From an uncultured Clostridium sp. (GTDB taxonomy: Bacteria; Bacillota; Clostridia; Lachnospirales; Lachnospiraceae), in the NCBI GenBank assembly GCA_905192625.1, contig CAJJLI010000015.1, positions 1-12,916 of the forward strand: 12,916 bases of DNA, in the 5' to 3' direction. The position numbers were made by a program, and so were the translations under genes. How positions within the stretch are numbered: the first letter of the stretch is position 1; every line of letters starts with the position of its first letter. Below the pieces are notes generated by a model that saw only the letters and a list, made by a program, of their open reading frames with translations, ran no database searches and was not told the DNA's origin. Shown one piece after another: positions 6,129 through 12,916 of this stretch.

Positions 6129-8939
6129 CTACAATCTACGTTCTCTTTTTCTTATCCACGCTTTTCTACACTCTTCAATCATTAATATGATAGGTGGCCA
6201 GATGCAAAGTAATAACCAATCGCTTAGCTTAATTGCGCCAGTATGGAAAATTGCTTGTAATGGTGATAGGTAAATCAATGCTGCGATTAAGAGTATTTCA
6301 AATATAACACCAAAGTTAATCTGTTTATTGCTAAATAAACCGACTTTAAATACCGATTGTTTTTCAGTTCTACAGTTAAATACTGCACCAATTTGACTAA
6401 ATACAATAGCTGCTAGTGTCATTGTTGTTGCTTTTATATAAACTGAGCTGTCGTCACCTGCAAGAGGTACTTTTGGCCAACCATTTTGAACGTTGACAAA
6501 GAAGTAGGAGATGGCTGAAGCAATAGAGGCTAACAAACCATACCATAAGAAAGCTTTCATGATTACTTTTTTATTTAATAAAGGTTCCTTTTGATTACGC
6601 GGTGGTTGATTCATAACGCCTTCTTCAGGTCGCTCTGTTCCTAGTCCAAGTGCAGGTAACATATCCGTTCCTAAATCAATTGTTAATATTTGCATTACAG
6701 TAAGAGGTAATGGGATAGCACCTCTAGAGAATAAATACAGTGCAGATGGAACTGCTTCTGCCATGTTGGAGTTTAAAATATAAACCAAGAATTTACGAAT
6801 ATTACTGTAAACTGCACGGCCTTCTTCAATTGCATGAACGATAGAAGCAAAATTATCATCCGTTAAGATCATGTCTGCGGCTTCTTTTGCAACATCCGTA
6901 CCTGCAATACCCATGGCAACACCAATGTCTGCTTTTTTAAGAGCAGGAGAGTCGTTTACACCGTCACCAGTAACTGCAACGATTTCACCCATCTCTTGTA
7001 AATTCGTAACGACACGTAGCTTTTGTTCTGGAGCTACACGAGCAAATATAATTTCGTCTTTTAAATATTCTTTTAATGTTTCATCGGAGAGTTCTTCTAA
7101 CTCTAATCCCGATACAACTCTTGGATGAGGTCCTTTTACAATACCAATTCGTTTTGCGATACTTTCTGCAGTTAAACCATAGTCACCAGTAATCATGATA
7201 ATACGAATTCCTGCATTGCGGCATTCTTCAACCGCAGCTGCAACTTCTGGACGAGGAGGATCTGCCATTACAATTAAACCGACAAATACAAGGTCTTGTT
7301 CAATGATTTCAGGTGTATAAGCACTCATCGCAGTTGGTATATTGTCTTCTTTATGAAGCAAACGATAAGCAACCGCCAAAACACGAAGTCCTTCCCTTGC
7401 ATAGTTATCATTTGCATCCATGATTTTATCTCGCATTGTTTCTGTCATTGGCTTTACTTCACCATTGATACGGATGTGCTCACTTAATTTCATGATTTCT
7501 TTTGGAGCACCTTTTATATATGCAATTCTTTGCGTACCTTCTATTGGACGATCTAGTTGATGAATGGTTGTCATTCTTTTACGACGGGATTCAAAAGGTA
7601 ATTCACGTAGTCTTGGAGTTAATTCCATTTGTCTTTGTACATCAATGCCAGCCTTGGCTGCAACAACTCCGAGGCATGCTTCAGTTGGGTCACCTAAAAC
7701 TGTATATCTAGTAGATTCTTCGTCTGGAGGTAAAAGTCTGGCATTGCTACAAAGAGCTGCACCAGTTAGTAGAAGTTTGACATCTTCATTATCATTTGCT
7801 GTTATTTTTTTCTTACCTTCTAAAATATCACCTTTTGGTTCATAACCAACGCCAGTAACTTCAAATTCTTTATCGGCTAGCCATAAATGACTAACTGTCA
7901 TTTCGTTTTGTGTAAGTGTACCAGTTTTATCGGTACAGATTACTGTTGTACTACCTAAAGTTTCAACTGCTGATAATTTCTTTACCAAGGCATTACGCTT
8001 TGACATACGCTGTACTGCCATTGCAAGTGAAAGAGTAACGGTTGGTAATAAACCTTCAGGAATGAAAGCAACAATCATACCAAGAGCAAAAATAAAGGCA
8101 GCGGCAACCTCTTCTTTTACTAATATAATAGCCGCAGCAAAAAAGAAAATGCCAAAGCAAATGGCTATAATGGAAATTTGTTTTGTTAAACGATCCAATT
8201 CTTTTTGAAGTGGACTATCTTCTTTTTCCATGTTTTGTGTTAATCCTGCAATCTTACCAAATTCAGTTTTCATACCGATTTCAGTAACAACTGCTTTACC
8301 ATTACCCTCTGAAACGCTTGTTCCAGCGAAGATAAGATTAGGAATTTCAGCACGGGTTAAATCATCATTTAATACAGCGTCTTTGATTTTACGAACTGGA
8401 TTCGATTCACCAGTTAATGTGGATTGATTTACTTGTAAATCACTAGTTTCAATCAATCTTGCATCGGCAGAAATCTTATCACCTTCCTCTAATAAGATGA
8501 TATCACCGATTACTAAATCTTCCGCTAATATTTTTTGTTCTTCACCATCACGAATTACTCTAGCATAGGAAGGTAACATATTTCGTAATGCATCGGTTGC
8601 CCTTCCAGCTTTGTGTTCTTGCCAAAAGCTAAATACACCATTGATTACGTTCACTAACCAAATTGCGACACCTAGCTCAGGCATATCTGCAAAAAAGGCA
8701 ACAGCTCCACCAACCCATAGTAAAATCGCCATTAGATGTGTGAAATTACCTAAAAATATAAGCAGAGCGGATTTCTTTTTCTTTTCTTCAATTAGGTTTT
8801 TACCTTGTTTTTTTTGATTTTCTTCTGCTTGTTGTTTTGTTAGTCCTTGAGGGCTACTACCTAATAAATTTAGGACTTCATTCATAGGTAATTTATAAAT
8901 TTTTTCTTTACTTTCTAAATTACTATTCATACTACTCAA
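6129..8939 (-). CDS. P2-type cation ATPase with Na,K-ATPase (P2C)-like ion-binding residues
   Basis: A 936-residue P-type ATPase with the full domain set: N-terminal cation domain (~15-70), actuator TGES (176-179), phosphorylated Asp337 in CTDKTGTLT, nucleotide-domain KGAP (476-479), hinge TGDGVND (657-663) and about ten membrane helices. Cation-site residues follow animal Na,K-ATPase: PEGLL in TM4 (Glu295), Y..NSNMAE in TM5 (Tyr720, Ser724, Asn725, Glu728) and IDLGTD in TM6 (Asp755, Asp759), where SERCA has N..TD. TM8 keeps the Gln (849) but has Ala852 where Na,K-ATPase has its site III Asp; TM9 keeps Glu881. No beta subunit or SYGQ-type contact is seen. I infer Na+ and/or K+ transport; Ca2+ remains possible. 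The start is TTG 8939, because AAGGAAGG (8949-8956) is 9 nt upstream; ATG 8930 is the alternative, 3 residues shorter. It is first in the series with two RCK genes. Confidence 0.9.
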   Translation of the reverse strand: MSSMNSNLESKEKIYKLPMNEVLNLLGSSPQGLTKQQAEENQKKQGKNLIEEKKKKSALLIFLGNFTHLMAILLWVGGAVAFFADMPELGVAIWLVNVINGVFSFWQEHKAGRATDALRNMLPSYARVIRDGEEQKILAEDLVIGDIILLEEGDKISADARLIETSDLQVNQSTLTGESNPVRKIKDAVLNDDLTRAEIPNLIFAGTSVSEGNGKAVVTEIGMKTEFGKIAGLTQNMEKEDSPLQKELDRLTKQISIIAICFGIFFFAAAIILVKEEVAAAFIFALGMIVAFIPEGLLPTVTLSLAMAVQRMSKRNALVKKLSAVETLGSTTVICTDKTGTLTQNEMTVSHLWLADKEFEVTGVGYEPKGDILEGKKKITANDNEDVKLLLTGAALCSNARLLPPDEESTRYTVLGDPTEACLGVVAAKAGIDVQRQMELTPRLRELPFESRRKRMTTIHQLDRPIEGTQRIAYIKGAPKEIMKLSEHIRINGEVKPMTETMRDKIMDANDNYAREGLRVLAVAYRLLHKEDNIPTAMSAYTPEIIEQDLVFVGLIVMADPPRPEVAAAVEECRNAGIRIIMITGDYGLTAESIAKRIGIVKGPHPRVVSGLELEELSDETLKEYLKDEIIFARVAPEQKLRVVTNLQEMGEIVAVTGDGVNDSPALKKADIGVAMGIAGTDVAKEAADMILTDDNFASIVHAIEEGRAVYSNIRKFLVYILNSNMAEAVPSALYLFSRGAIPLPLTVMQILTIDLGTDMLPALGLGTERPEEGVMNQPPRNQKEPLLNKKVIMKAFLWYGLLASIASAISYFFVNVQNGWPKVPLAGDDSSVYIKATTMTLAAIVFSQIGAVFNCRTEKQSVFKVGLFSNKQINFGVIFEILLIAALIYLSPLQAIFHTGAIKLSDWLLLCIWPPIILMIEECRKAWIRKRERRL

Positions 8940-8948
8940 CTTCTTCAG

Positions 8949-8956
8949 CCTTCCTT
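8949..8956 (-). promoter_or_regulatory. Ribosome binding site deciding the ATPase start
   Basis: AAGGAAGG on the minus strand is 9 nt from TTG 8939 but 18 nt from ATG 8930, so the TTG is favoured. ATG 8960, inside the region before this site, has no ribosome site of its own. Confidence 0.5.
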
Positions 8957-9098
8957 CCATAATTGGAACATCATATATTTTTTCTATCTGATAGGAGCAA
9001 ATTATAAGACTAAGGATTAAGAAATTCAATCGACCTTAAGAAACCTTAATACGAATAACTAGAATCTTTATATAATCTTTATATTGATAGGAATAAAC

Positions 9099-9126
9099 TT
9101 GAAAAAAGAGTAGTAAAGAGTATACT
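9099..9126 (+). promoter_or_regulatory. Possible distal promoter for the hydrolase gene
   Basis: TTGAAA (9099-9104), 16-bp spacer, TATACT (9121-9126). The boxes are good but the leader would be about 190 nt. Confidence 0.4.
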
Positions 9127-9201
9127 TTTTTCATACTAAAAAGCGAAGAGAAAGGATGATATCTAAGAAGTTAGAGAATGACCAATAAATGGAGAAGGGT
9201 A

Positions 9202-9230
9202 TTTACATGTGTGTATAAGTGATATATCAT
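9202..9230 (+). promoter_or_regulatory. Possible proximal promoter for the hydrolase gene
   Basis: TTTACA (9202-9207), 17-bp spacer, TATCAT (9225-9230). It would give a leader of about 88 nt before the ATG at 9325. Confidence 0.4.
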
Positions 9231-9324
9231 ATTGTTACAGGAAAAAACTGTTAAGAATAGGTGCTTGATTTCGATTATAGTTTTCATGGAATATAAAAAT
9301 AGAATGAAACATACGGAGGATACA

Positions 9325-10209
9325 ATGAAAGTATTTAAAAGTGAGAAATCTAAAGAGAAAATCCTTGAAACATATGACCAATTGTTAAAAATGTGGGGAG
9401 TATCCTATCAAGAGAAAGATATCGAAACAGCCTATGGACTTACCCATGTAATAGAATGTGGGAACATAGAAAACCCTCCATTGGTTCTTTTTCATGGTGT
9501 TGGTGATAATTCAGCACTTATGTGGATCTATAATGCAAAAGTACTTTCTGAAAAATATCATCTATTTGCAATTGATACCATAGGTGGACCTGGTAAGAGT
9601 ATACCCAGTAAAAATTACAATAAAATGTTTGATCAATTAAAATGGATTGATGGAATATTAGATAAACTAAAAATTACAAAGACAAATATGGCTGGAGTCT
9701 CTAACGGAGCGTATATCACGCAACATTATTGTATTAAGCGCCCAGAGAGAATTTTAAAAGCCATTTGTATGGCGGGGTCAGTATATGATTCGGAGAGTAG
9801 TCATCCAATGAAAGCAATGATGAAAGTCTTTTTACCAGAGGCTTTATTTCCAACGAAAAAGAATACAGAAAAGCTTATTAAAAAATTAAGTGGTAAAAAC
9901 AGTTCAGTATTTACTAATAATAAACTTATTATGGAGCATTATCAGTGGCTACTAAAAGGATTTAATAATATGGCAATGTCGTATCATAAATTGGTTTCCT
10001 TTCACGCGGATGAAATAAAGGGGATTCAAGGCAAATGTCTGTTTTTATGCGGAGAGGCAGATCCATTGGGTGATGTTGAAAAAGTGAAGGGGAAACTTGA
10101 AAGACATGGACTCAATTATCAATTATTTCCTGAGGTAGGTCATGGAATTAATCATGAAATAGCATCAGAAATCAACTCCGTAATCTTGAATTTTTTTAGG
10201 AGCAATTGA
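9325..10209 (+). CDS. Alpha/beta-fold hydrolase (carboxylesterase-like)
   Basis: A 294-residue cytoplasmic hydrolase. HGVGDNS (57-63) is the oxyanion-hole segment, GVSNG (124-128) carries nucleophile Ser126, GEADPLGD (243-250) supplies Asp246, and VGHGIN (271-276) supplies His273, so the triad is complete and in the canonical order. 'DTIGGPGKSIP' after the third strand is the usual 'D-x-x-G-x-G-x-S' region. Residues ~155-225 form a helical cap rich in Lys and Met, probably the substrate-specific part. The substrate is not predictable. ATG 9325 is chosen for CGGAGGA (9314-9320) just upstream; an in-frame ATG at 9304 has no ribosome site. The next gene overlaps its stop codon, so the two are translationally coupled. 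Distant relatives are often annotated as carboxylesterases. Confidence 0.87.
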   Translation: MKVFKSEKSKEKILETYDQLLKMWGVSYQEKDIETAYGLTHVIECGNIENPPLVLFHGVGDNSALMWIYNAKVLSEKYHLFAIDTIGGPGKSIPSKNYNKMFDQLKWIDGILDKLKITKTNMAGVSNGAYITQHYCIKRPERILKAICMAGSVYDSESSHPMKAMMKVFLPEALFPTKKNTEKLIKKLSGKNSSVFTNNKLIMEHYQWLLKGFNNMAMSYHKLVSFHADEIKGIQGKCLFLCGEADPLGDVEKVKGKLERHGLNYQLFPEVGHGINHEIASEINSVILNFFRSN

Positions 10210-10481
10210 TGCAGTTAATGGGAGCTGGTATGGATGGTAGGAAGCGAAATAGAATCAAATTAAATATGTTGGAACCAGGATGTAAAATGTGCAAGATTAG
10301 CGGGGTTTTAATAATTCTTGCAGGACTTTGTTATGTATTTGGATTGAAATCTATTAGTTTACTATTATTATGCTGCTCTATATTGATATTTGTGGTATTA
10401 TTGATATTAGTTAGAATAGAACTGTATCAAGACAATAAGGATTATTTAAAATTTAAAAGAGAAGATAAAAACATTGATTAA
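10209..10481 (+). CDS. Small two-helix membrane protein of unknown function
   Basis: A 90-residue protein I do not recognise. Residues 1-29 are basic and cytosolic in character and contain a CxxC (Cys25, Cys28; EPGCKMCK). Two hydrophobic helices follow (about 30-46 and 49-69), separated by GLKS, and then a charged tail rich in Lys, Asp and Glu. The positive-inside rule suggests both ends are in the cytoplasm. The start ATG 10209 shares its A with the hydrolase TGA stop. AGGAG (10198-10202) lies 6 nt upstream, inside the hydrolase's last codons. A TTG at 10206 in the same frame is less likely. The tight coupling implies a role with the hydrolase, perhaps membrane recruitment, but this is inference. 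Confidence 0.7.
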   Translation: MQLMGAGMDGRKRNRIKLNMLEPGCKMCKISGVLIILAGLCYVFGLKSISLLLLCCSILIFVVLLILVRIELYQDNKDYLKFKREDKNID

Positions 10482-10516
10482 TAAAACTCAAATAGATAAT
10501 AAGAGAGGTGAACTTG

Positions 10517-10606
10517 ATGCTTTGTCATATGGTAATTAATTTAAAAGCAAATCTCTGTGCAAGATCGAATGATTGGATGAAACTTGTACAGAGTATGAAA
10601 CAATAA
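10517..10606 (+). CDS. Candidate 29-residue leader peptide upstream of the MFS exporter
   Basis: ATG 10517 is preceded by GAGGTG (10505-10510) with 6-nt spacing and runs 29 codons to TAA at 10604-10606 (MLCHMVINLKANLCARSNDW, then MKLVQSMKQ). It lies between the small membrane protein and the exporter gene. It overlaps a hairpin (10553-10593) and precedes a second hairpin that covers the exporter's ribosome site. Small translated leaders before exporter and resistance genes can control them by ribosome stalling. The peptide resembles no leader known to me. It could also be chance, since 29 codons is short. Confidence 0.38.
   Translation: MLCHMVINLKANLCARSNDWMKLVQSMKQ
10553..10593 (+). promoter_or_regulatory. 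RNA hairpin inside the candidate leader ORF
   Basis: CTCTGTGCAAG (10553-10563) pairs with CTTGTACAGAG (10583-10593) over 11 positions, with one G-U pair and a 19-nt loop. No T-run follows, so it is not a terminator. A ribosome translating codons 13-26 of the leader ORF would open it. Confidence 0.5.
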
Positions 10607-10629
10607 CATCGTCCACATTGGGTTTTGCA

Positions 10630-10659
10630 CCTTAAAGTTTATACAATTAACTTATAAGG
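10630..10659 (+). promoter_or_regulatory. Hairpin sequestering the ribosome site of the MFS exporter
   Basis: CCTTA AAGTT (10630-10639) pairs with AACTT (10649-10653) and TAAGG (10655-10659) with a single bulged A at 10654 and a 9-nt loop, giving 10 bp. The 3' arm includes the TAAGG of the TAAGGAGAG ribosome site 9 nt before ATG 10669, so folding should reduce translation of the exporter. Confidence 0.55.
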
Positions 10660-10668
10660 AGAGAACCG

Positions 10669-11949
10669 ATGAAAGAAAATAATTTTAAAAATTACATAAT
10701 ATTTTGGCTTAGCCAATCCGTATCACAATTAGGAAGCTCAATGACGAGTTTTGCATTAATTATTTGGGCATATAAACAAACAAATTCAGCGATGTCAGTG
10801 TCTTTGATGACATTTTTCTCATACTTACCTTACATTATAGTAAGTGTATTTGCTGGAGCATACATTGATACTCATAAGAAGAAGTCAATCATGTTAGTCT
10901 CTGACTGTCTAGCAGCAGTTTGTTCTTTTGGAGTACTTATATTATTGCTTTTGGGAGAACTAGAAATTTGGCATATATACATTGTAAATGCAATCATAGG
11001 ATTTATGAACTCTTTCCAGTCCCCAGCACAAACTGTTGTAGTTGGAATCATGGTTCCAAAAGAAAAGTACGCAAAAGCAAGTGGTATGAATTCATTTTCA
11101 AATTCACTGCTGTCAGTCGTTAGTCCAATGCTTGCAACCTTTATTCTTTCCATAGTGGGGCTAAAGGGAGTTATACTCATTGATTTAATGAGCTTTTTAT
11201 TTGCGTTTGTAGTTTTGTTGTTCGTAATTAAAATACCTGAGGCAAACTTAAAGAAAAAAGACAAAGATTATAATATATTCCACGGGAGCAAAGAAGGCTT
11301 AGCATTTCTTTTTCGTCACAAGGGTATATGGTATATCATAATAAGTATGGCAACTCTCAACTTTTTCTCACGATTGACCTACGAGAATATTTTATCACCT
11401 ATGATTTTATCCAGAAGTGGTAGTAATGAGAATGTGCTCGGTTTTATAAGTGGAGTCTTAGGTGTTGGAGGCATTATTGGCGGGCTGATTGTATCTTTTA
11501 AGAAACTTACCAATAACAATAGGAAGTTAATCTATTTTTCCGCGGCTTTCTCATTTTTGTTTGGAGATATATTAATGGGGCTTGGTCAAAGTTCTTTTGT
11601 TTGGTGTATAGCAGCAGTTGCAGCAAGCTTACCTATACCATTTATTAATGCAGGGCAAAGTGTTATTTTATATAATACCGTTCCTAAAGATATGCAAGGG
11701 AGAATCTTTGCGGTAAGAAATGCGGTACAGTATTGCATGATACCAATAGGGATATTACTTGGTGGATTTTTAGCCGACTATATTATGGAACCTTTTATGA
11801 AATCAGAGCATGTACTTGCAGTATTCTTACAAAGTATTGTTGGAGTTGGTGATGGTAGCGGGATGGCAGTAATGTTTATACTTACTGGACTCTTAGGCTT
11901 TACAACAAGTATATTGTGGTATAACAGTAAAGAAATTAAGAAGTTATAA
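10669..11949 (+). CDS. MFS transporter of the DHA3 (Mef macrolide-efflux-like) type
   Basis: A 426-residue integral membrane protein with about 12 hydrophobic helices across its full length, normal for DHA3 drug:H+ antiporters. The N-terminus 'NYIIFWLSQSVSQLGSSMTS', followed by 'TNSAMSVSL' and 'FSYLPYIIVSVFAGAYIDTH', follows the Mef-type pattern. Motif A in loop 2-3 is GAYIDTHKKK (63-72), with the conserved Asp67 and basic residues. A hydrophilic central loop around residues 195-215 separates the two halves. Proton-driven export of a drug or other amphipathic compound is the family role; the substrate is unknown, and a housekeeping exporter is equally possible. AAGGAGAG (10656-10663) precedes ATG 10669. 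It lies 187 nt after the small membrane protein gene, and that gap holds the candidate leader ORF and two hairpins. Confidence 0.88.
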   Translation: MKENNFKNYIIFWLSQSVSQLGSSMTSFALIIWAYKQTNSAMSVSLMTFFSYLPYIIVSVFAGAYIDTHKKKSIMLVSDCLAAVCSFGVLILLLLGELEIWHIYIVNAIIGFMNSFQSPAQTVVVGIMVPKEKYAKASGMNSFSNSLLSVVSPMLATFILSIVGLKGVILIDLMSFLFAFVVLLFVIKIPEANLKKKDKDYNIFHGSKEGLAFLFRHKGIWYIIISMATLNFFSRLTYENILSPMILSRSGSNENVLGFISGVLGVGGIIGGLIVSFKKLTNNNRKLIYFSAAFSFLFGDILMGLGQSSFVWCIAAVAASLPIPFINAGQSVILYNTVPKDMQGRIFAVRNAVQYCMIPIGILLGGFLADYIMEPFMKSEHVLAVFLQSIVGVGDGSGMAVMFILTGLLGFTTSILWYNSKEIKKL

Positions 11950-11960
11950 GTTTATGTTGT

Positions 11961-11990
11961 TTGAAAAAGATTATTTTAGATTGATAAATA
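11961..11990 (+). promoter_or_regulatory. Weak candidate promoter for the NUDIX gene
   Basis: TTGAAA (11961-11966), 18-bp spacer, TAAATA (11985-11990), in the 111-nt gap after the exporter. A TAAGAAT/ATTCTTA inverted repeat (12025-12043) lies between it and the ribosome site. In such AT-rich DNA the match is only suggestive. Confidence 0.3.
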
Positions 11991-12060
11991 ATAATACAAA
12001 GATGTATAAACATTTTATTTGAATTAAGAATAGGTAATTCTTAGACATGAGGAGCGAAAG

Positions 12061-12516
12061 ATGGGAAGAATGGAAAAAGCTATTTTTACTAATATGTGTA
12101 TGATATATGACGATGAAGGGAGAATATTAGTTCAAGATAGATTAAATCCAGATTGGCCCGGAATTACGTTCCCAGGAGGACATGTAGAATATACAGAATC
12201 ATTTTCTGAATCTGTAATACGAGAGATAAAAGAAGAAACGGGTTTGGATATTGAAAATCCTATTCTTTGCGGAATTAAACAATTCCAGACAAAGGAAAGT
12301 GAAAGATATGTTGTTTTATTTTATAAAACAAAGTGTTTTTCGGGAGAACTAACATCATCTGACGAGGGTAAAGTATTTTGGATTAGGCGTAATGAGCTGA
12401 ATAATTACGTTCTAGCAGACGATTTTGATAAAATGTTGAGAATCTTTGAATCGGATAGTCTTAGCGAATTATATTATTATAAAGATTCAGAAAAGTTAAA
12501 TTCAAAAATTTACTAA
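12061..12516 (+). CDS. NUDIX hydrolase
   Basis: A 151-residue cytosolic pyrophosphohydrolase acting on nucleoside diphosphates linked to another moiety. The Nudix box is complete at residues 40-62: Gly40, Glu46, Arg54-Glu55, Glu58-Glu59, Gly61-Leu62 (GX5EX7REUXEEXGU), with the Mg2+-binding glutamates intact. 'VQDRLNPDWPGITFPGGHVE' (24-43) resembles MutT-like proteins often annotated as 8-oxo-dGTP diphosphatases. 'VFWIRRNEL' (105-113) is the typical strand-helix after the box. Oxidised dNTP removal is plausible but not proven. AGGAG (12050-12054) is 6 nt before the ATG. It lies 111 nt after the exporter, so it may be on its own transcript. It ends before a strong bidirectional terminator. Confidence 0.88.
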   Translation: MGRMEKAIFTNMCMIYDDEGRILVQDRLNPDWPGITFPGGHVEYTESFSESVIREIKEETGLDIENPILCGIKQFQTKESERYVVLFYKTKCFSGELTSSDEGKVFWIRRNELNNYVLADDFDKMLRIFESDSLSELYYYKDSEKLNSKIY

Positions 12517-12549
12517 TTTAATATTAAGTCTTTAGTTGTATTTTTAATG

Positions 12550-12599
12550 AAAAGTAAGGCGTTTGAAACTATATTTCAAACGCCTTACTTTTAGTTTTT
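12550..12599. terminator. Strong bidirectional terminator after the NUDIX gene
   Basis: Perfect 19-bp arms at 12550-12568 and 12574-12592 (core GTAAGGCGTTTGAAA / TTTCAAACGCCTTAC) with a 5-nt loop. AG and then five T follow, with an A-run on the other flank. It serves the NUDIX gene and the convergent gene on the right. Confidence 0.92.
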
Positions 12600-12677
12600 A
12601 TTAAGTGATTTTTAGTTGTTTCATATTAGATAAGGGAGAATTGCGACCTGAGTCTGAGATATTATAAGTAGGTATTA

Positions 12678-12916
12678 TTATAACATGCTTTCTAAAATAC
12701 TATTTCTAATACTCCAAACATCATCACAATAGTTACTTACTATTGTAATATTAATATTTTTTTCAAGGCTAAAAATAGATACAAAACTAACTCCTGGGTC
12801 ACAACCCATAAAGTATGGAAGCAGGTAGTCTTGTGAATATTTTCTAAACCATACGCCATATCCATATATCTCATTATGAGAAGAAGTAGCCTGTACACTT
12901 AACATGTTATTGGTCA
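12678..12916 (-). CDS. Beta-lactamase-family serine hydrolase, C-terminal part (cut by the window edge)
   Basis: Only the last ~79 residues are visible; the frame stays open through the right edge, so the ATG at 12903-12905 is most likely internal. 'EIYGYGVWF' followed by 'YFMGCDPGVSF', 'IFSLEKNINITIVSNYCDDVW' and a final helix matches the closing part of class C beta-lactamase/PBP-like serine hydrolases, where the 'Y-x-HxG/GxDPG' strand borders the active site and the 'I.I.ILSN' strand ends the sheet. The SxxK and YxN motifs would lie outside. These proteins are often D-alanyl peptidases or esterases, so resistance cannot be claimed. It ends 86 nt from the terminator, converging on the NUDIX gene. 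Confidence 0.68.
   Translation of the reverse strand, partial: TNNMLSVQATSSHNEIYGYGVWFRKYSQDYLLPYFMGCDPGVSFVSIFSLEKNINITIVSNYCDDVWSIRNSILESML

Larger units (their letters stand above)
8957..9324. other. Divergent intergenic region between ATPase and hydrolase genes
   Basis: About 370 bases with no convincing gene. It contains the plus-strand promoters listed separately. On the minus strand, a direct repeat of TATAAAGATT (11-bp period, about 9063-9084) gives TATAAA/TATATA elements that could serve as a -10 for the ATPase, preceded by TTTTCA at 16 bp; this promoter is weakly supported. TTG-started frame extensions of both flanking genes reach into it but lack ribosome sites. No riboswitch of the ydaO/c-di-AMP type was recognised. 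Confidence 0.45.

Noticed and set aside
6871..7128. Plus-strand ORFs within the ATPase gene (several between 6871 and 8817)
   Set aside because: All are reverse-frame shadows of conserved ATPase motifs and lack ribosome sites.
8940..9029. Hydrophobic N-terminal extension of the ATPase, which could look like a signal segment
   Set aside because: The starts at 9029 (TTG) and 8960 (ATG) lack ribosome sites. P-type ATPases of this class begin with a soluble cation domain, and AAGGAAGG fits the start at 8939.
9131..9201. A 10-codon ORF (ATG near 9157) as a leader peptide for the hydrolase
   Set aside because: The purine-rich site directly abuts the ATG with no spacing, and no ribosome-site-sequestering hairpin is seen before the hydrolase.
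9232..9324. N-terminal extension of the hydrolase from TTG 9232
   Set aside because: It has no ribosome site, and CGGAGGA directly precedes ATG 9325.
10872..11264. Minus-strand 130-codon ORF inside the MFS gene
   Set aside because: It is antisense to membrane helices of a well-supported gene; the composition is explained by the opposite strand.

Overview
The window looks like chromosomal DNA of a low-GC Gram-positive anaerobe, most likely a Clostridia/Lachnospiraceae member close to the Lachnoclostridium (Clostridium) phytofermentans type. This rests on the AT-rich composition, strong AGGAGG-type ribosome sites, regular TTG/GTG starts, A/T-flanked hairpin terminators, a lipobox lipoprotein and general protein flavour. 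No database was searched. There are eleven well-supported genes (ten complete, one cut by the right edge), one decayed gene at the left edge and one candidate 29-residue leader peptide. I see no rRNA, tRNA, insertion sequence or CRISPR array.

Layout. Positions 1-186 hold the decayed C-terminus of a FecE-type siderophore ABC ATPase. It is followed by an intact two-gene unit (327-2150): a ferric-siderophore-binding lipoprotein and an IroE/BesA-like siderophore esterase, closed by a bidirectional terminator. An AraC-family regulator (2248-3036, minus) converges on it. Divergent from the regulator is a short-chain dehydrogenase (3502-4269, plus). The AraC/dehydrogenase intergenic region holds a readable promoter for each gene, a palindrome at the regulator's predicted start point and a block of tandem ~20-bp repeats.

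Positions 4521-8939 (minus) carry a cation-homeostasis block. A large P-type ATPase is followed by two tandem RCK (TrkA-like) proteins. No TrkH/KtrB channel gene is present. The ATPase has the membrane cation-site residues of animal Na,K-ATPase (P2C type) rather than those of SERCA. This makes a Na+/K+ pump controlled or accompanied by two nucleotide-sensing RCK proteins the most interesting hypothesis here. A 16-bp inverted repeat with a 37-nt spacer lies between the ATPase and the RCK genes.

Positions 9325-12516 (plus) carry an alpha/beta hydrolase, a translationally coupled 90-residue membrane protein, a DHA3/Mef-like MFS exporter and a NUDIX hydrolase, ended by a strong terminator. Upstream of the exporter lie a ribosome-site-preceded 29-codon ORF, a hairpin within it and a second hairpin that buries the exporter's ribosome site. 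This layout resembles translational attenuation of drug-resistance genes. The right edge contains the C-terminus of a beta-lactamase-family serine hydrolase on the minus strand.
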